A DNA stretch of 64,000 nt. Origin: Bin55 sp965199895 (GTDB lineage Bacteria > Pseudomonadota > Gammaproteobacteria > Pseudomonadales > Azotimanducaceae). Of the stretch, positions 34,801 to 45,347 are shown piece after piece. The stretch lies in the NCBI GenBank assembly GCA_965199895.1, contig CBDATJ010000010.1, positions 248,001-312,000 of the forward strand, in the 5' to 3' direction. How positions within the stretch are numbered: position 1 is the stretch's first letter; each line of letters opens with the position of its first letter. Made by a program: the position numbers and the translations under genes. The notes beneath the pieces were generated by a model. It was not told the origin of the DNA and did not search any database. It worked only from the letters and a program-made list of their open reading frames with translations.

Positions 34801-37405
34801 ATGAGCAAATCTAATCTTCGAGTTCTGTGGCTTGTAGTTATCGGTGGCTTCTTGTGGGGCAATATCTTGGCTTGGGCACAGGATGAGCAATCTGACGATG
34901 CAGACGATGCACAGACGCAAGATGACGAAGATATGGAAATTATCAGCGTAGTCGGTGTTCGTAACCCTAATCGGGCTCTAGAGGATTCAGCAGTTCCTGT
35001 CGATGTGATTACTGCATCCAGTCTTACCGAGAATATGGGGGGAACAGATTTGTTGAACCAAGTTGCGAATCAAGTTCCGTCGTTCAACATAGAAGCATTT
35101 CCTATTGCTGATGCAGCTACCATTATGAGACCACCTAACATGCGAGGTCTCGCTTCGGATAATACATTGATACTGGTCAATGGAAAACGTCGACATCGTG
35201 GCGCAGTGATTGCCCTATTAGGTGGCGGAAAAAATGAAGGTTCACACGGGGTTGACATTAGCGCTATACCCTCCATAGCACTAGATAGAATTGAAGTTCT
35301 CAGAGATGGTGCGTCAGCCCAATATGGTTCAGATGCCATTGCGGGTGTGATGAACCTAGTTCTGGTTTCAGATCCCAACGCACGATATGGACAAGTCATG
35401 GGTTCGCAAACCCTAGATGGAGACGGTACTACATTGGATGTATCAGGGATCTATGGTTTGCCATTGGGTAACAATGGTGGTTGGCTGACAATTAGTGGCA
35501 ATTACAACTTTGTAGAACCGACCGTACGAAGTGTTCAACGAACAGACGCAACTGCTTTGATCAGAGCTGGAAACAGCCATGTGCGTCAACCCTTCGCCCA
35601 GATCTGGGGGACACCAGAAATTCATTCTGACTTCAAAATCTTTGCGAACGCAGAAATGATTGCCGACAACGGAATGACGATGTACGGTTGGGGTAACGTA
35701 TCAATGCGCGATGTCGAAGGTGGATTCTTTTTCCGAAATCCAGCAACTCGATCGGGTGTGTTCACCATTGATGACGGTCAAACTGCTTTGATTGCTGATT
35801 TAGGTGACGATGACCATGATTGTCCGACCGTTCCCATAGCAAATCAAATGACCCCCGATCCAGACGCGTTAGCACTAGTCAATGCAGATCCGAATTGCTA
35901 TTCCTTCCTCTCGTTATTCCCCGGTGGATTCACACCTATGTTTGGTGGCGAGGTTCAGGATATGAGCTTTGCTATCGGTTTGAAAGGCTCGGTCATTGGA
36001 AATTGGGAATTTGACACCAGTTTCGTTTATGGAAGTAGCACAGTTACCTATTACATGAACAACACTATCAACCCGCAATTAGTAGCGATGAGAGACAATG
36101 TCCCAACCTCGTATAAGCCCGGTGAGCATCAGGAAATGGATTGGACTTTTGACTATTCCATGCAAAAAAACCTTACAGTAGCTTCCGGCGCTAGCGATAT
36201 CCACTTTGCTACGGGCATCGTTGTACGTAGTGAATCGTTTGTTACTGAACGGGGAGAACAGAACTCATGGTTCCGAGATCCTGACATTGCAGCTCAGGGA
36301 TTTGGAATTGGTTCGAATGGTTTTTCCAGGATTTCCACCTTCATCTGAAGTCGATGAATCACGTCTAAGCTACGCCCTTTGGGTGGATACTGAACAAGAT
36401 TTAACTTCCAACATCATGGCAACCATGGCAACACGATACGAAGAGTTTGACGACTTTGGTTCATCTCTAGATATCAAAGCAGCCACTCGCATTCGATATA
36501 CGGACAATGTAATGGTGCGAGCGGGAATGGGAACTGCTTATTCAGCTCCGACTGTGGGTCAAGCTAATATCCGAGTCGTTTCGACCAACTTTCTAGCAAG
36601 CGATATTTGCCCTGTTCCCGGCCTACCCTGCCTAACTGACGAAGTCACCATACCACCGACCGATCCAATCGCAGAAATTTTCGGTGGCGAGCGATTGCAA
36701 CCGGTTCGATCCACAAATGTGTTCTTCGGTGCATTGTTTGTTTACTTGGATGCGGACATCACTCTGGACTATTTCCGCATTGATGTGATTGATCGTCTTG
36801 CTAGAACCTCATCAATAAATCTGACTCCTGCGATTTTCAATGAACTCGAACGCCGTGGCGAAGTCATCGACCGAAGCTTGCGTTCAGTACGCTTCTACAC
36901 CAACGACTTTGATACACGAACTGAGGGGATTGAATTGACCGCAAATCGAAGCGTTAGCATTCGACAGAATCCAACAGACGTAACCTTAACCGCTAGCTGG
37001 GTCACGACCACAGTCGAAAACTACAACCCCGCTTTGATTAACGATCAGCGAGTACGTGAGCTCGAGAAAGGGACTCCCAAACTTCGAGTTAATGTCAATG
37101 CAGTACATCCCTTCACCGAGAATTTAGTGATGAATGGCCGCCTTCGTTACTACCACAAGATTTGGGAACCCCATTTGTTCTCTGATGCTTTCCCGCTGAA
37201 TGTTTCAGAATCCTATTTGGTTGACGTAGAGTTTCAGTACCAATTGGATGCCTCCATGTCGTTTACCTTTGGTATCGAAAATCTATTGGATGAAACCCCA
37301 ACAGGTAATCACTGGGCTGGTGTTGCTGGCTCAAAATATCCCACAACAAGCCCATTCAGCTTTAATGGTGGAGTCGCTTATTTCAGAGCAATTTTTAGCA
37401 TGTAG
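34801..37405 (+). pseudogene. TonB-dependent outer-membrane receptor, split by a +1 frameshift
   Basis: Outer-membrane beta-barrel for energised uptake of an unknown ligand. Start ATG 34801 has AGGAG 6 nt upstream. In order: signal peptide ending LAWA, an acidic stretch, a TonB-box-like segment IISVVGV, the plug domain (about 50-185, with NMRGLASDNTLILVNGKRRH and IEVLRDGASAQYGSDAIAG), then barrel strands. The first frame stops at 36348; homology-like barrel sequence continues in the next frame (FPGFPPSSEVDESRLSYALW) to 37405. One extra T in the run TTTTT at 36321-36325 accounts for the switch; corrected length is about 867 residues. A homopolymer error is likely, but a true broken gene or phase variation cannot be excluded. 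Confidence 0.85.
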
Positions 37406-37674
37406 ACACACCTTACTATCTAAAAAGCCGCTTTTATGTCTTTGCTTCTGTATCGTAAGCTTGGGGAGTGAGTCTTACTGAAATAGTGAATCTAAAATGG
37501 ATTAGGTAGTCAAATTTGCTGCCTGTCAGCGTTACCCGTATGTCCACTGAACGTTCTGGCTGGTCGGATGCAGCTCAGAAACACATGCAAGTAACCAATC
37601 ATTGGGAATCGTATAGGCTTAGTGTGTCTTTTTCTGGCTGTTAGCTTACGAAATAAACTGTTCACCGTGATGAA

Positions 37675-40149
37675 ATGAAATTCAACGATCTCATAACACC
37701 CATTTGGCACCTAGGACTACTTGCGTTACTTTGCGCTGTTCTAAGCTCTTGCAGTAGCAGAAGTTCATCTCCACCCCAAATTGACGTTTCGATTACTACC
37801 ACGTCGACACAGCTGCTTGAAGATCCAGCTTCCCTGGGCACTATTGACCTATCTCTTTCAAAAGCAAGTACTCAAACCATAGTCGTCGAGTTAGTCTCCT
37901 CGGGATCTGCTACTCTAGCAGTCGATTTTGAATTATCGGAAACCAGTATCACCTTTGAAGCAGGAACCACTACCAAACAGGTTGAGTTAACTCCGGTACT
38001 AGATTGGGTAGACGATCCCCAGGAACGCGTTACGCTAGGTCTTCGGATTGCTCAAGGCAATGCGCAAGCATCAGATACTCATTCATCGATCACCATCACT
38101 TTAGGTAACGGGACAACTCCAGCTAACTATAAGGAGTTTGTGAGCGCTGACCTACTAGTTTGGACCACCATGGAGTTCAATGAGACTTCACTCGGTTACA
38201 ACATTTATATACGCAACGACGGCAAAACGACTACTTCACCAACCACGCTTCAATTCGATCTCAGGACAGATTTGCGCGACTCCGGTACCTCTGTACGAAG
38301 CGCAACCTGGAATATTCCTGCGATCGATGGGAGAGGGTTCTTCTCTAGATTTCATTCCATTCTGTTGTATTACCTCGAACCCAATACCACGTACTATGGC
38401 ATTTTTTCTCTAAACCAAACTCCGGAAGAAATTTCTGATGGCTCAAGCTATGGTCAAGATTACGTAGCGTTTCAGACTGGACCCGATGGAACAATCGTAT
38501 CTCAATGTGAAAAAGACAACCGACAAATGCCGTTTGATGGAGCCGATGAGTTTCTCACACAACAATGGCACCTAGACAACACCGGACAAAATGCGTTTGC
38601 ATCATCTGGAGGTACTTCAGGCGCAGACTTGCAGATGGACGACACCCTGAGCTCTGGACCTAATGGTGATGGAGTCATAGTAGCCGTGGTTGATACAGGA
38701 TTAGAGATTTGCCATCCCGATCTAGAATTGAACATTGAAGCTGACTCGTCCTACAACTTTGCGACAGAAAGTCAGTGGATCGGAGCCACTCAATACGATC
38801 CCTATAACCCACACGCACTGGGTGATCACGGTACCTCTGTTGCTGGCATCATCGGCAGTATTGCAAACAACGGTATTGGTGGTCGAGGTGTAGCACCCAA
38901 TGCCAAGATACGGGGTTACAACTTCCTTAGTGCCCAATCATCTGGCCAAGAGAGTTCTTTAGGATTTAGTACGTCCAACCCAGATTCTTCAGATGTCGAC
39001 ATTTTTAATATGTCCTATGGGGTTTCAGGTTATCAGAGGATTTCGTCACCCACTTCGAGCGGCGTGTTTCAGCAGGGTACCGAACAACTCCGAAACGGAC
39101 TGGGTGCAATCTATGTGAAGTCAGCTGGAAATGGATTTGATGATTGCGTTAGCGTCAGACATGATGTGTCTGAAATTTTAGGTTGCCAATCAGCCAATGG
39201 TGATCCCACCAACAACCTACCCTACCTGCTGGTTGTGGGTGGCTTCAATGCTGACGATACCCGAGCAAGCTACAGTTCAGTGGGCAGTAATCTGTGGATT
39301 TCTGCACCCTCTGGAGAGTACGGTGGTTCAGACCCCGCAATCATTACTACAGATCAGCAAGGGGTTGAACGCGGCTATACCTACTTAATCGGTCGTGGTT
39401 TAGCTTTGGATCGTACCTTGAACTCATACGGAAACTATGTGAGTACCTTTAATGGTACTTCATCAGCCGCCCCGAATACCGCTGGAGCTGTCGCAGTTCT
39501 ATTATCCCAAAACCCAAATCTAACCTGGAGAGATGTCAAATACATACTCGCTACCACTGCTAGAAAAATCGATCCATTGATTGAGGAATATCGAGTAGCC
39601 TTTGGCGATGGAACTCCTCACATTTTGAGGCACGACTGGATCGAAAACGATGCAGGGTACAACTTTCATAATTGGTATGGATTTGGTGCGATTGCATTGG
39701 ATGATGCTGTAGAAATGGTACGCACCTACCGGGCAAACAGCTTGGGATCTCTGGAGGAATCTTCTTGGTTCCGCCAATCGCAAGGAATAACGATTCCGGA
39801 CTACGACAGTTCAGGTGTAGAGTCAACAGTCACGATATCAGATTTGCCCACTGATGCGAATGTCGAAGCCGTAGTCATTGAACTCAATGGCTCACATGAG
39901 TTTTATCCCGATCTTATGTTCACAGTAGAGTCTCCGAATGGAACTCATAGCATTCTTAACTCTGCATTCAACGACTTCTTGATTCATAGCGAACAGATTA
40001 ACTGGCGTTTGTTGTCCAACGCGTTCTATGGAGAATCAGTGAATGGTGAATGGAAGTTAAAGGTGGTCGATGCGGCTCCCTCTGATGGAGGTAGGATAAC
40101 AGATTGGGCGATCAAGATCTACTATGGAACACATCCTGCAGATCTTTAA
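37675..40149 (+). CDS. Secreted S8 subtilisin-like serine protease lipoprotein with P domain
   Basis: 824 residues. Lipoprotein signal with lipobox LSSC at about residue 26. A Calx-beta-like beta domain (about 35-145) is followed by an unrecognised beta-rich domain with N-rich loops (150-280). The S8 catalytic domain (about 295-685) has D340 (VAVVDTG), H385 (DHGTSVAGIIGS) and S596 (NGTSSAAPNTAGAVAV). The C-terminal P/homoB domain of proprotein convertases includes AVVIELNGSHEFYPDLMFTV and GEWKLKVVDAAPSDGGRITDW. It is probably displayed on the outer membrane. It follows the TonB receptor by 269 bp, suggesting linked extracellular proteolysis and uptake, though no sequence proves that. The stop overlaps ftsX. 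Confidence 0.92.
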   Translation: MKFNDLITPIWHLGLLALLCAVLSSCSSRSSSPPQIDVSITTTSTQLLEDPASLGTIDLSLSKASTQTIVVELVSSGSATLAVDFELSETSITFEAGTTTKQVELTPVLDWVDDPQERVTLGLRIAQGNAQASDTHSSITITLGNGTTPANYKEFVSADLLVWTTMEFNETSLGYNIYIRNDGKTTTSPTTLQFDLRTDLRDSGTSVRSATWNIPAIDGRGFFSRFHSILLYYLEPNTTYYGIFSLNQTPEEISDGSSYGQDYVAFQTGPDGTIVSQCEKDNRQMPFDGADEFLTQQWHLDNTGQNAFASSGGTSGADLQMDDTLSSGPNGDGVIVAVVDTGLEICHPDLELNIEADSSYNFATESQWIGATQYDPYNPHALGDHGTSVAGIIGSIANNGIGGRGVAPNAKIRGYNFLSAQSSGQESSLGFSTSNPDSSDVDIFNMSYGVSGYQRISSPTSSGVFQQGTEQLRNGLGAIYVKSAGNGFDDCVSVRHDVSEILGCQSANGDPTNNLPYLLVVGGFNADDTRASYSSVGSNLWISAPSGEYGGSDPAIITTDQQGVERGYTYLIGRGLALDRTLNSYGNYVSTFNGTSSAAPNTAGAVAVLLSQNPNLTWRDVKYILATTARKIDPLIEEYRVAFGDGTPHILRHDWIENDAGYNFHNWYGFGAIALDDAVEMVRTYRANSLGSLEESSWFRQSQGITIPDYDSSGVESTVTISDLPTDANVEAVVIELNGSHEFYPDLMFTVESPNGTHSILNSAFNDFLIHSEQINWRLLSNAFYGESVNGEWKLKVVDAAPSDGGRITDWAIKIYYGTHPADL

Positions 40150-41126
40150 CTAATCGCTTCAAACGCACGTCGTTTGTGAATCTCAAAGAAGATCACGCTG
40201 TAAGCTCCGAGCAAACCCAGTAATCCACCACTGACTATGAGTGTGGTCGTGCTCCATAAATCCAGGCCCGCTACCTTCAGGTCACCTCCATAGTTCATCA
40301 CAAGTTCAGCAATGGGTTGTTCGACGATGTACAAGGAAACGGTGACGATAGCAGCTGCGACAAACCCACCACCCACACCGTATAACAGACCACAGTACAA
40401 GAACGGTCGTCGCAGTTGAGAGTCCGGAGCACCCAAGAGCGAGAGCACGCGTAGCTCTTCAAATTTTGATTCAATCGCGAGTCGGACGGTGGTTAGGGTT
40501 ACCAGGACAACACAAAGTCCAAACAGGGTTCCTACCGTCAGCATGAGCAGAAATACAATGTGGCGTATAGTGTTGAGATTCTTGCTCCATTCAATATCGA
40601 GATCGACACTATCTACCCCTTCTTGAGATTGGAACCAATTCAGCAACCGGTTAATTTCACTTTTGGAAGCGCTGGGAGTCTGAATCACAGAAATTGATGC
40701 TGGAAGGGGATTATTGGCTAGGGTGTTCAATTCCCCTTCATAACCCGTGATCCGCTGGAACTCAGCAAGAGCCTGATCAGAGGTGGTTAGTTCAAGTTCT
40801 TGGACTATCACATGGGTTTGCAGTGAATCAAATACGGATTGAATGGTGCTTTCGTCAGTGGACGGATCAAAGTACACGGTAAAACCAGTGTCTTCTTGAA
40901 ACTGACTAGAAATCTCGTGAATGTTATGTTGAATCAACCAAAAGCCGGTGGGGAGCGATAGTGCGATTCCAATGAGCAGCCAAACATAAAGAGTACCGAT
41001 AGCGTGGCGACTCAAATGCTCAAGACTTTGCTTCAAGCTACGCAGACGAATGCGAAGTTGAGCACCAAACTTAAGGGGTTCAGACTTCAGAGGAGTGCTT
41101 TCTTGGTCAATTTTCAATAGGCTCAA
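40146..41126 (-). CDS. ftsX: Cell division protein FtsX
   Basis: Membrane partner of FtsE that activates peptidoglycan hydrolysis at the septum. 326 residues; four hydrophobic segments: about 47-68, after a periplasmic domain about 193-220, about 245-270 and about 295-318. The periplasmic domain contains FTVYFDPSTDE and the TM region FEELRVLSLLGAPDSQLRRPF, typical of FtsX. The start lies within ftsE (20-bp overlap). The end overlaps the protease stop by 4 bp on the other strand. Confidence 0.93.
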   Translation of the reverse strand: MSLLKIDQESTPLKSEPLKFGAQLRIRLRSLKQSLEHLSRHAIGTLYVWLLIGIALSLPTGFWLIQHNIHEISSQFQEDTGFTVYFDPSTDESTIQSVFDSLQTHVIVQELELTTSDQALAEFQRITGYEGELNTLANNPLPASISVIQTPSASKSEINRLLNWFQSQEGVDSVDLDIEWSKNLNTIRHIVFLLMLTVGTLFGLCVVLVTLTTVRLAIESKFEELRVLSLLGAPDSQLRRPFLYCGLLYGVGGGFVAAAIVTVSLYIVEQPIAELVMNYGGDLKVAGLDLWSTTTLIVSGGLLGLLGAYSVIFFEIHKRRAFEAIS

Positions 41127-41787
41127 ACGATTTCAACTGCATTTTGCCGTCCGAAATTTCGTAAATGCGCTCGGAGTGCGTTAGCAGTTGTTGTTCATGG
41201 GTAGCAATGATGACTGTGGTCCCGAATTCAGGGATCATGTCGAAAAGTGAGAGCACATCCACCGAAAGATCTGGGTCTAAGTTCCCGGTCGGTTCATCCG
41301 CAATCAAAATCTTGGGACGATGAGCGATGGCTCTAGCTAAAGACACTCTTTGTCGCTCACCCGTCGATAGTCTGGTAGGCAAAATGTCCGATGCTCCTGC
41401 AAGACCTACAACCTTCAGACTTCGTTGTATACGATCCTTGATTTCATTCTTTTTCAACCCGAGAATCCAAAGGGGCATAGCTACGTTTTCGGCTACACTC
41501 CGATCTGATGTCAATGCAGAATCTTGGAGTACGATTCCGATGGATTGACGATATTGAGTCATTTCTTTGCGACTGAGTTGAGTGATGTCTACTTTATCAA
41601 CTATGACTCGTCCAGTCGTAGGTCGAGTGAGTCCGAGCAGAATACGCACCAGCGTGGTCTTTCCTGTACCCGATTTACCCACAATATAGTTGACCGACTG
41701 TTCGTCAAATTCAACATTGACGTTATCCAACAGCACCTGGCCGTGCGAAAACTCTTTGTGTACTGCGTCTAGTACGATCTTGCTCAA
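41107..41787 (-). CDS. ftsE: Cell division ATP-binding protein FtsE
   Basis: ABC-type ATPase of the FtsEX complex. 226 residues: Walker A GKSGTGKT (37-44), Q-loop VLQD, a signature that reads LSTGERQR instead of the usual LSGGE-type, and Walker B ILIADEPTGNLDP with H-loop ATHE. The gene order ftsY-ftsE-ftsX identifies it securely. It overlaps ftsY by 4 bp and ftsX by 20 bp, so the three are one coupled operon. Confidence 0.95.
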   Translation of the reverse strand: MSKIVLDAVHKEFSHGQVLLDNVNVEFDEQSVNYIVGKSGTGKTTLVRILLGLTRPTTGRVIVDKVDITQLSRKEMTQYRQSIGIVLQDSALTSDRSVAENVAMPLWILGLKKNEIKDRIQRSLKVVGLAGASDILPTRLSTGERQRVSLARAIAHRPKILIADEPTGNLDPDLSVDVLSLFDMIPEFGTTVIIATHEQQLLTHSERIYEISDGKMQLKSFEPIEN

Positions 41788-42722
41788 ATTGCGAGTAGTC
41801 CGTCCACGTAAGCTACTGGATCAAATGGTTTCAAGGCATCAATACTCTCACCGAGACCAGTGAAATAGAGCGGTAGGTCAGTGACCGAGGGTAGTGCGAG
41901 AACCACTCCACCTTTAGCCGTTCCATCTAATTTGGTCAATATGAGGCCTGAAAGATGTACCGTCTCATTGAAGATTTTCGTTTGTTGGATTGCGTTTTGC
42001 CCAATCGTCGCATCAAGAACAAGCAGGCATTCATGAGGTGCTCCCGGACAGAGTCGTTGAACGATCCTTCTGATTTTTGCCAACTCATCCATGAGTCCCT
42101 GATTGGTTTGTAAACGACCTGCCGTATCAATGATGAGGACATCTACCGATTCATTGATTGCAGTTTGAACTCCGTCATGGACCACTGCAGCTGCATCAGC
42201 CCCTTGGGAATGAGCAATAACGGGTACCTCAATGATACTACCCCAACTCTTGAGTTGATCGATAGCAGCAGCTCGAAAGGTATCACCTGCAACAAGCATA
42301 ACCGTTCGACCAGACTGTTTGATTGAATGTGCTAACTTACCAATGGTGGTGGTTTTGCCCACGCCATTGACCCCTACCACCAAAATCACAAAGGGAGTGG
42401 AGTCTGAGATTGCGAATTGTTTTTCGAGAGAGTTTGCTATGCCAAGTAGTTCTTCCCGAAGTGCTTCTTTCAGCTGTTCTGGACTACTGTATTTTTTCTT
42501 TTGGGCACTTTTACGCAAGCGATTAACAATCTGTTCTGTAGCTTCAGGACCAATATCAGTGCTGAGCAAACACCCTTCAAGCTCATCAAGTGTGGCCTCG
42601 TCTATTGGTCCAGATCTTGCGAATATGCCTTTGATTCGGTCTGCCATTCGAGAGCGTGTTTTGGAGAGTGCGCGGCCAAAGCCTCTCCAACGTTTTGGTT
42701 TTTCTTGCGTCTCTTCGGTCAT
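41784..42722 (-). CDS. ftsY: Signal recognition particle receptor FtsY
   Basis: GTPase that docks SRP-ribosome complexes at the membrane. 312 residues: N domain (about 20-100), G domain with GVNGVGKTTT (117-126), GDTFRAAAIDQLKSW, DTAGRLQTNQGLMDELAKI and TKLDGTAKGG, and C-terminal YFTGLGESIDALKPFD. It lacks the long acidic A domain of E. coli FtsY; only about 20 basic residues precede the N domain, as in many bacteria with short FtsY. First gene of the ftsYEX operon, divergent from rsmD across 102 bp. Confidence 0.96.
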   Translation of the reverse strand: MTEETQEKPKRWRGFGRALSKTRSRMADRIKGIFARSGPIDEATLDELEGCLLSTDIGPEATEQIVNRLRKSAQKKKYSSPEQLKEALREELLGIANSLEKQFAISDSTPFVILVVGVNGVGKTTTIGKLAHSIKQSGRTVMLVAGDTFRAAAIDQLKSWGSIIEVPVIAHSQGADAAAVVHDGVQTAINESVDVLIIDTAGRLQTNQGLMDELAKIRRIVQRLCPGAPHECLLVLDATIGQNAIQQTKIFNETVHLSGLILTKLDGTAKGGVVLALPSVTDLPLYFTGLGESIDALKPFDPVAYVDGLLAI

Positions 42723-42824
42723 GGTTGCTCAGAATCTCCTCTCAAACGCTCTGAAGAAATGAACATTATCACTTTAGACAGTCAGTTTTGCTTCGAGTTG
42801 TAGACTAGTGCACAATTTGCTGAC

Positions 42825-43385
42825 ATGAAACATGTCGTTCGCATCATTGCTGGGGATTTAAAGGGACATCACATCCACGTCCCCTCAATGAAATCTTTGC
42901 GACCCACGCCAGATCGAATCAAAGAAACCGTGTTTAATTGGTTGGGTTCGTTTGTGAAGGGAGCTAAGGTGCTCGATCTATTCGCGGGATCCGGTTCTTT
43001 GGGATTTGAAGCAATTTCTAGAGGTTGTGATCATACTACATTTGTTGAACGACACGCCAAGGCAGCTAAGCATTTGAAGGAGATATGTACTCGATTTAAG
43101 GTGACCTCCGATCAAGCGACCATAGTTTGCTCTGATGCTATTTCTTGGCTCCGGAATAACCGTGATCAATGGGATGTTGTATTCGTTGATCCGCCCTTTA
43201 CACAGGATGAGAGTTATCGAATTGTGCTGAACCTATTGCCTGACCGTCTAAGTCCAGAGGGGGTAGTCTATGTTGAACACAGTCGACGCATTCTCGTCGA
43301 AATCGAACCCTTCTCCGTCTGGCGATCTGATATTGTCGGAGAGGTTGAGTTCTTGCTGCTAGAACTTCCGAAACAGGAGCGTTGA
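42825..43385 (+). CDS. rsmD: 16S rRNA (guanine966-N2)-methyltransferase RsmD
   Basis: SAM-dependent methylation of G966 in the 30S subunit. 186 residues with an N-terminal RIIAGDLKG and RPTPDRIKETVFNWL, SAM-binding LDLFAGSGSLGFEAISRG and the N-methyltransferase motif DPPF. Divergent from ftsY, as in E. coli and Pseudomonas. A 505-bp gap separates it from coaD, its frequent neighbour. Confidence 0.95.
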   Translation: MKHVVRIIAGDLKGHHIHVPSMKSLRPTPDRIKETVFNWLGSFVKGAKVLDLFAGSGSLGFEAISRGCDHTTFVERHAKAAKHLKEICTRFKVTSDQATIVCSDAISWLRNNRDQWDVVFVDPPFTQDESYRIVLNLLPDRLSPEGVVYVEHSRRILVEIEPFSVWRSDIVGEVEFLLLELPKQER

Positions 43386-43890
43386 GATTTCCCAAAAACT
43401 CAATGATTGACTGACTAGACCAAGATTGTGAACAATACTGAACCTGTGTAAACACCTTCTCCACTATCAATCGATGACTTAAACATCAATTGACCTGTGG
43501 ACTCAACCATATAAAAAGGGTAGCCGTAGTCCACCATCTCCGATACCAAACACAATCTCCAGAATGTGCAGTTTGCTTAGAGAGGCCGTGGTTTCTCACG
43601 GTTGATGCAAGATTGTTTCGACATGAATAGTTGAGTGACGGACACAGGTTTAGGTTCTTGAGTTTCTACACTGACAAATCATTAGGTTCTATGAGCAGAG
43701 CTCACCTCTACACTGTTCAAGGGATCCAACGATACGAGGAAAGAGACATCATCGCTATTGACAACTATTGGTAGTTTTCTACACAGTATCAATGCTAAAA
43801 TTTATTCTGAGTCTAACTCTGGAGCACACAGCTTCGTGGGATCCTTCCAGATCCTTAGTCACTTAATCTTCAATTAATGAGTCCAACCTA
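43386..43890. other. 505-bp gene-free interval between rsmD and coaD
   Basis: No plausible frame on either strand. The only structure I note is a 7-bp inverted repeat GTGGACT (43497-43503) / AGTCCAC (43528-43534) with a 24-nt loop that contains a further ACC/GGT pair. A perfect -35-like TTGACA occurs at 43759-43764, but the best -10 at 16 bp (TACACA) is poor. A GAGGAAAG near 43735 recalls the RNase P RNA core but the following bases do not match it. Confidence 0.5.
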
Positions 43891-44376
43891 ATGCGCGTTG
43901 TCGTTTATCCAGGGAGTTTTAATCCTATCACCTACGGACACATGAACTTAGTTGAGCGCGCTCTAAGGCTCTTTGATCGGGTAGTTGTCGCGATTGGCAC
44001 GAGTCCAGACAAGAATCTTGAAGAATCAGTCAGAGCACGAGTTGATCTCTGTCGAAATGCCTTATCGGACTATGGTGAATCAGTAAAGGTCGAGAGCTTT
44101 CAGGGACTGCTAGTCGACTTTGTGAAAGCACAAGACACTCGGTTTATTCTTCGAGGTTTGAGAACTCTAATGGACTACGAGTACGAGGTTCAGATGCTCG
44201 AAATGAACCGTAAGCTCTATCCTAACGTCGAATATGTGCTCCTACCGACTGCAAACACATGGGCGTTTGTTTCTTCTACTCGTGTTCGCGAGATCGCTGC
44301 ATTGGGGGGAGACGTGTCCGGATTTGTTCATCCTGTCGTTGCGGAGAGTCTAGCTCGACAATACTCTGTCGACTAA
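43891..44376 (+). CDS. coaD: Phosphopantetheine adenylyltransferase
   Basis: Fourth step of coenzyme A synthesis: joins ATP and 4'-phosphopantetheine to form dephospho-CoA. 161 residues; nucleotidyltransferase motif YPGSFNPITYGHMNLV (HxGH-type, here YGH), RGLRTLMDYEYEVQMLEMNR and the C-terminal SSTRVREIAALGGDV. The length equals E. coli CoaD. It stands alone on its strand. Confidence 0.96.
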   Translation: MRVVVYPGSFNPITYGHMNLVERALRLFDRVVVAIGTSPDKNLEESVRARVDLCRNALSDYGESVKVESFQGLLVDFVKAQDTRFILRGLRTLMDYEYEVQMLEMNRKLYPNVEYVLLPTANTWAFVSSTRVREIAALGGDVSGFVHPVVAESLARQYSVD

Positions 44377-44535
44377 TCCAGTGCCAGCAAATGAATTCTA
44401 TTGGTAGACAAGTGATACTCTGGGTTAAAAAATTCTAGAAAGTGGGTTGAAATTTCGCAATCAACTAGACTATGTTGAATTCAAAAGTCAACCGCCTTTT
44501 AAACTCTGTAGGAATTGAAAGTTGCTTAACTTCAG

Positions 44536-45285
44536 CTAGTTGAGTACTTCACCCTTTGGTGTTTCCTGAAACTTCTTTACCGGTTCAGCACTCAGCCAAC
44601 CAGCTAAACCTCTGACAACCATTTTGCTGTCTATGGGTCTAGAAAGTGATTTCAACGCAATATCCGCTAAGTCATCCAGCTCATCCCTCCGAACCTCTAT
44701 CAGATGCTTTGCGAACTCCAATGGAAACTCTAGATGAGGTTGGATCGTGAAGACGTGATCGTCGAGACAAATCCCTGCGTTCCGACAAAACGGACTCGAT
44801 AACCAACATGGGACTCCGGGAGGATCGACGACGACTTGATCTTGGTGGCTACATAGTAGGTTCAAATTCATGCCAACAAGTCTGGGAGGATATTCAAGCG
44901 AAAATTTGTGGACACCCACTCCCCATCCTTTTTCTGATTTGCGAACTTCACCCCCGAGTGCGGTAGCTGTAATCTGGTGACCAAAACAAATTCCAACAAG
45001 TTTCTTTCGATTCCAGTGTAGGGTCTTGGTCAGTTCGATAAGAGCACCTATCCAGTCTTCATCATCGTAAACGCCATGTCGACTACCGGTGATGAGGTAT
45101 CCATCACATTCGTCGAGATTCTCAGGGTGTTCTTTTTTTCTAACGTCGTAGATCCGGTACTTGAAGTGTGTGGCTCCAATCTCATTGAACAGATTGATCC
45201 ACATGTCTTCACTGTCACCAAAGTGATCACGAAGATCCTCGTCAATTTGGTCTGCTTTGAGGATGCCTATAGTTTTTGTCAACAT
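44536..45285 (-). CDS. Stand-alone class I glutamine amidotransferase
   Basis: 249 residues of the GuaA/PuuD-like GATase type 1 fold (COG0518). The catalytic triad is visible: C100 in GICFGHQ, and H184 and E186 in QPHLEF. An oxyanion loop ITGSRHGVYDD precedes them. About 55 C-terminal residues extend beyond the domain and are unrecognised. No synthetase domain is fused or adjacent, so it may act on a gamma-glutamyl compound or partner with an unlinked protein. The 62 bp to cnoX on the same strand allow co-transcription. Confidence 0.85.
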   Translation of the reverse strand: MLTKTIGILKADQIDEDLRDHFGDSEDMWINLFNEIGATHFKYRIYDVRKKEHPENLDECDGYLITGSRHGVYDDEDWIGALIELTKTLHWNRKKLVGICFGHQITATALGGEVRKSEKGWGVGVHKFSLEYPPRLVGMNLNLLCSHQDQVVVDPPGVPCWLSSPFCRNAGICLDDHVFTIQPHLEFPLEFAKHLIEVRRDELDDLADIALKSLSRPIDSKMVVRGLAGWLSAEPVKKFQETPKGEVLN

Positions 45286-45347
45286 ATCGGGTAGTTTTTC
45301 TCTGCTATTCTTTTTTTCACATGTTTTTGAAGAGTTTGCAAATCCCT

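Noticed and set aside
43733..43745. GAGGAAAG resembling the RNase P RNA core
   Set aside because: The bases after it do not continue as the conserved GUCCGGGC and no supporting helices were found.
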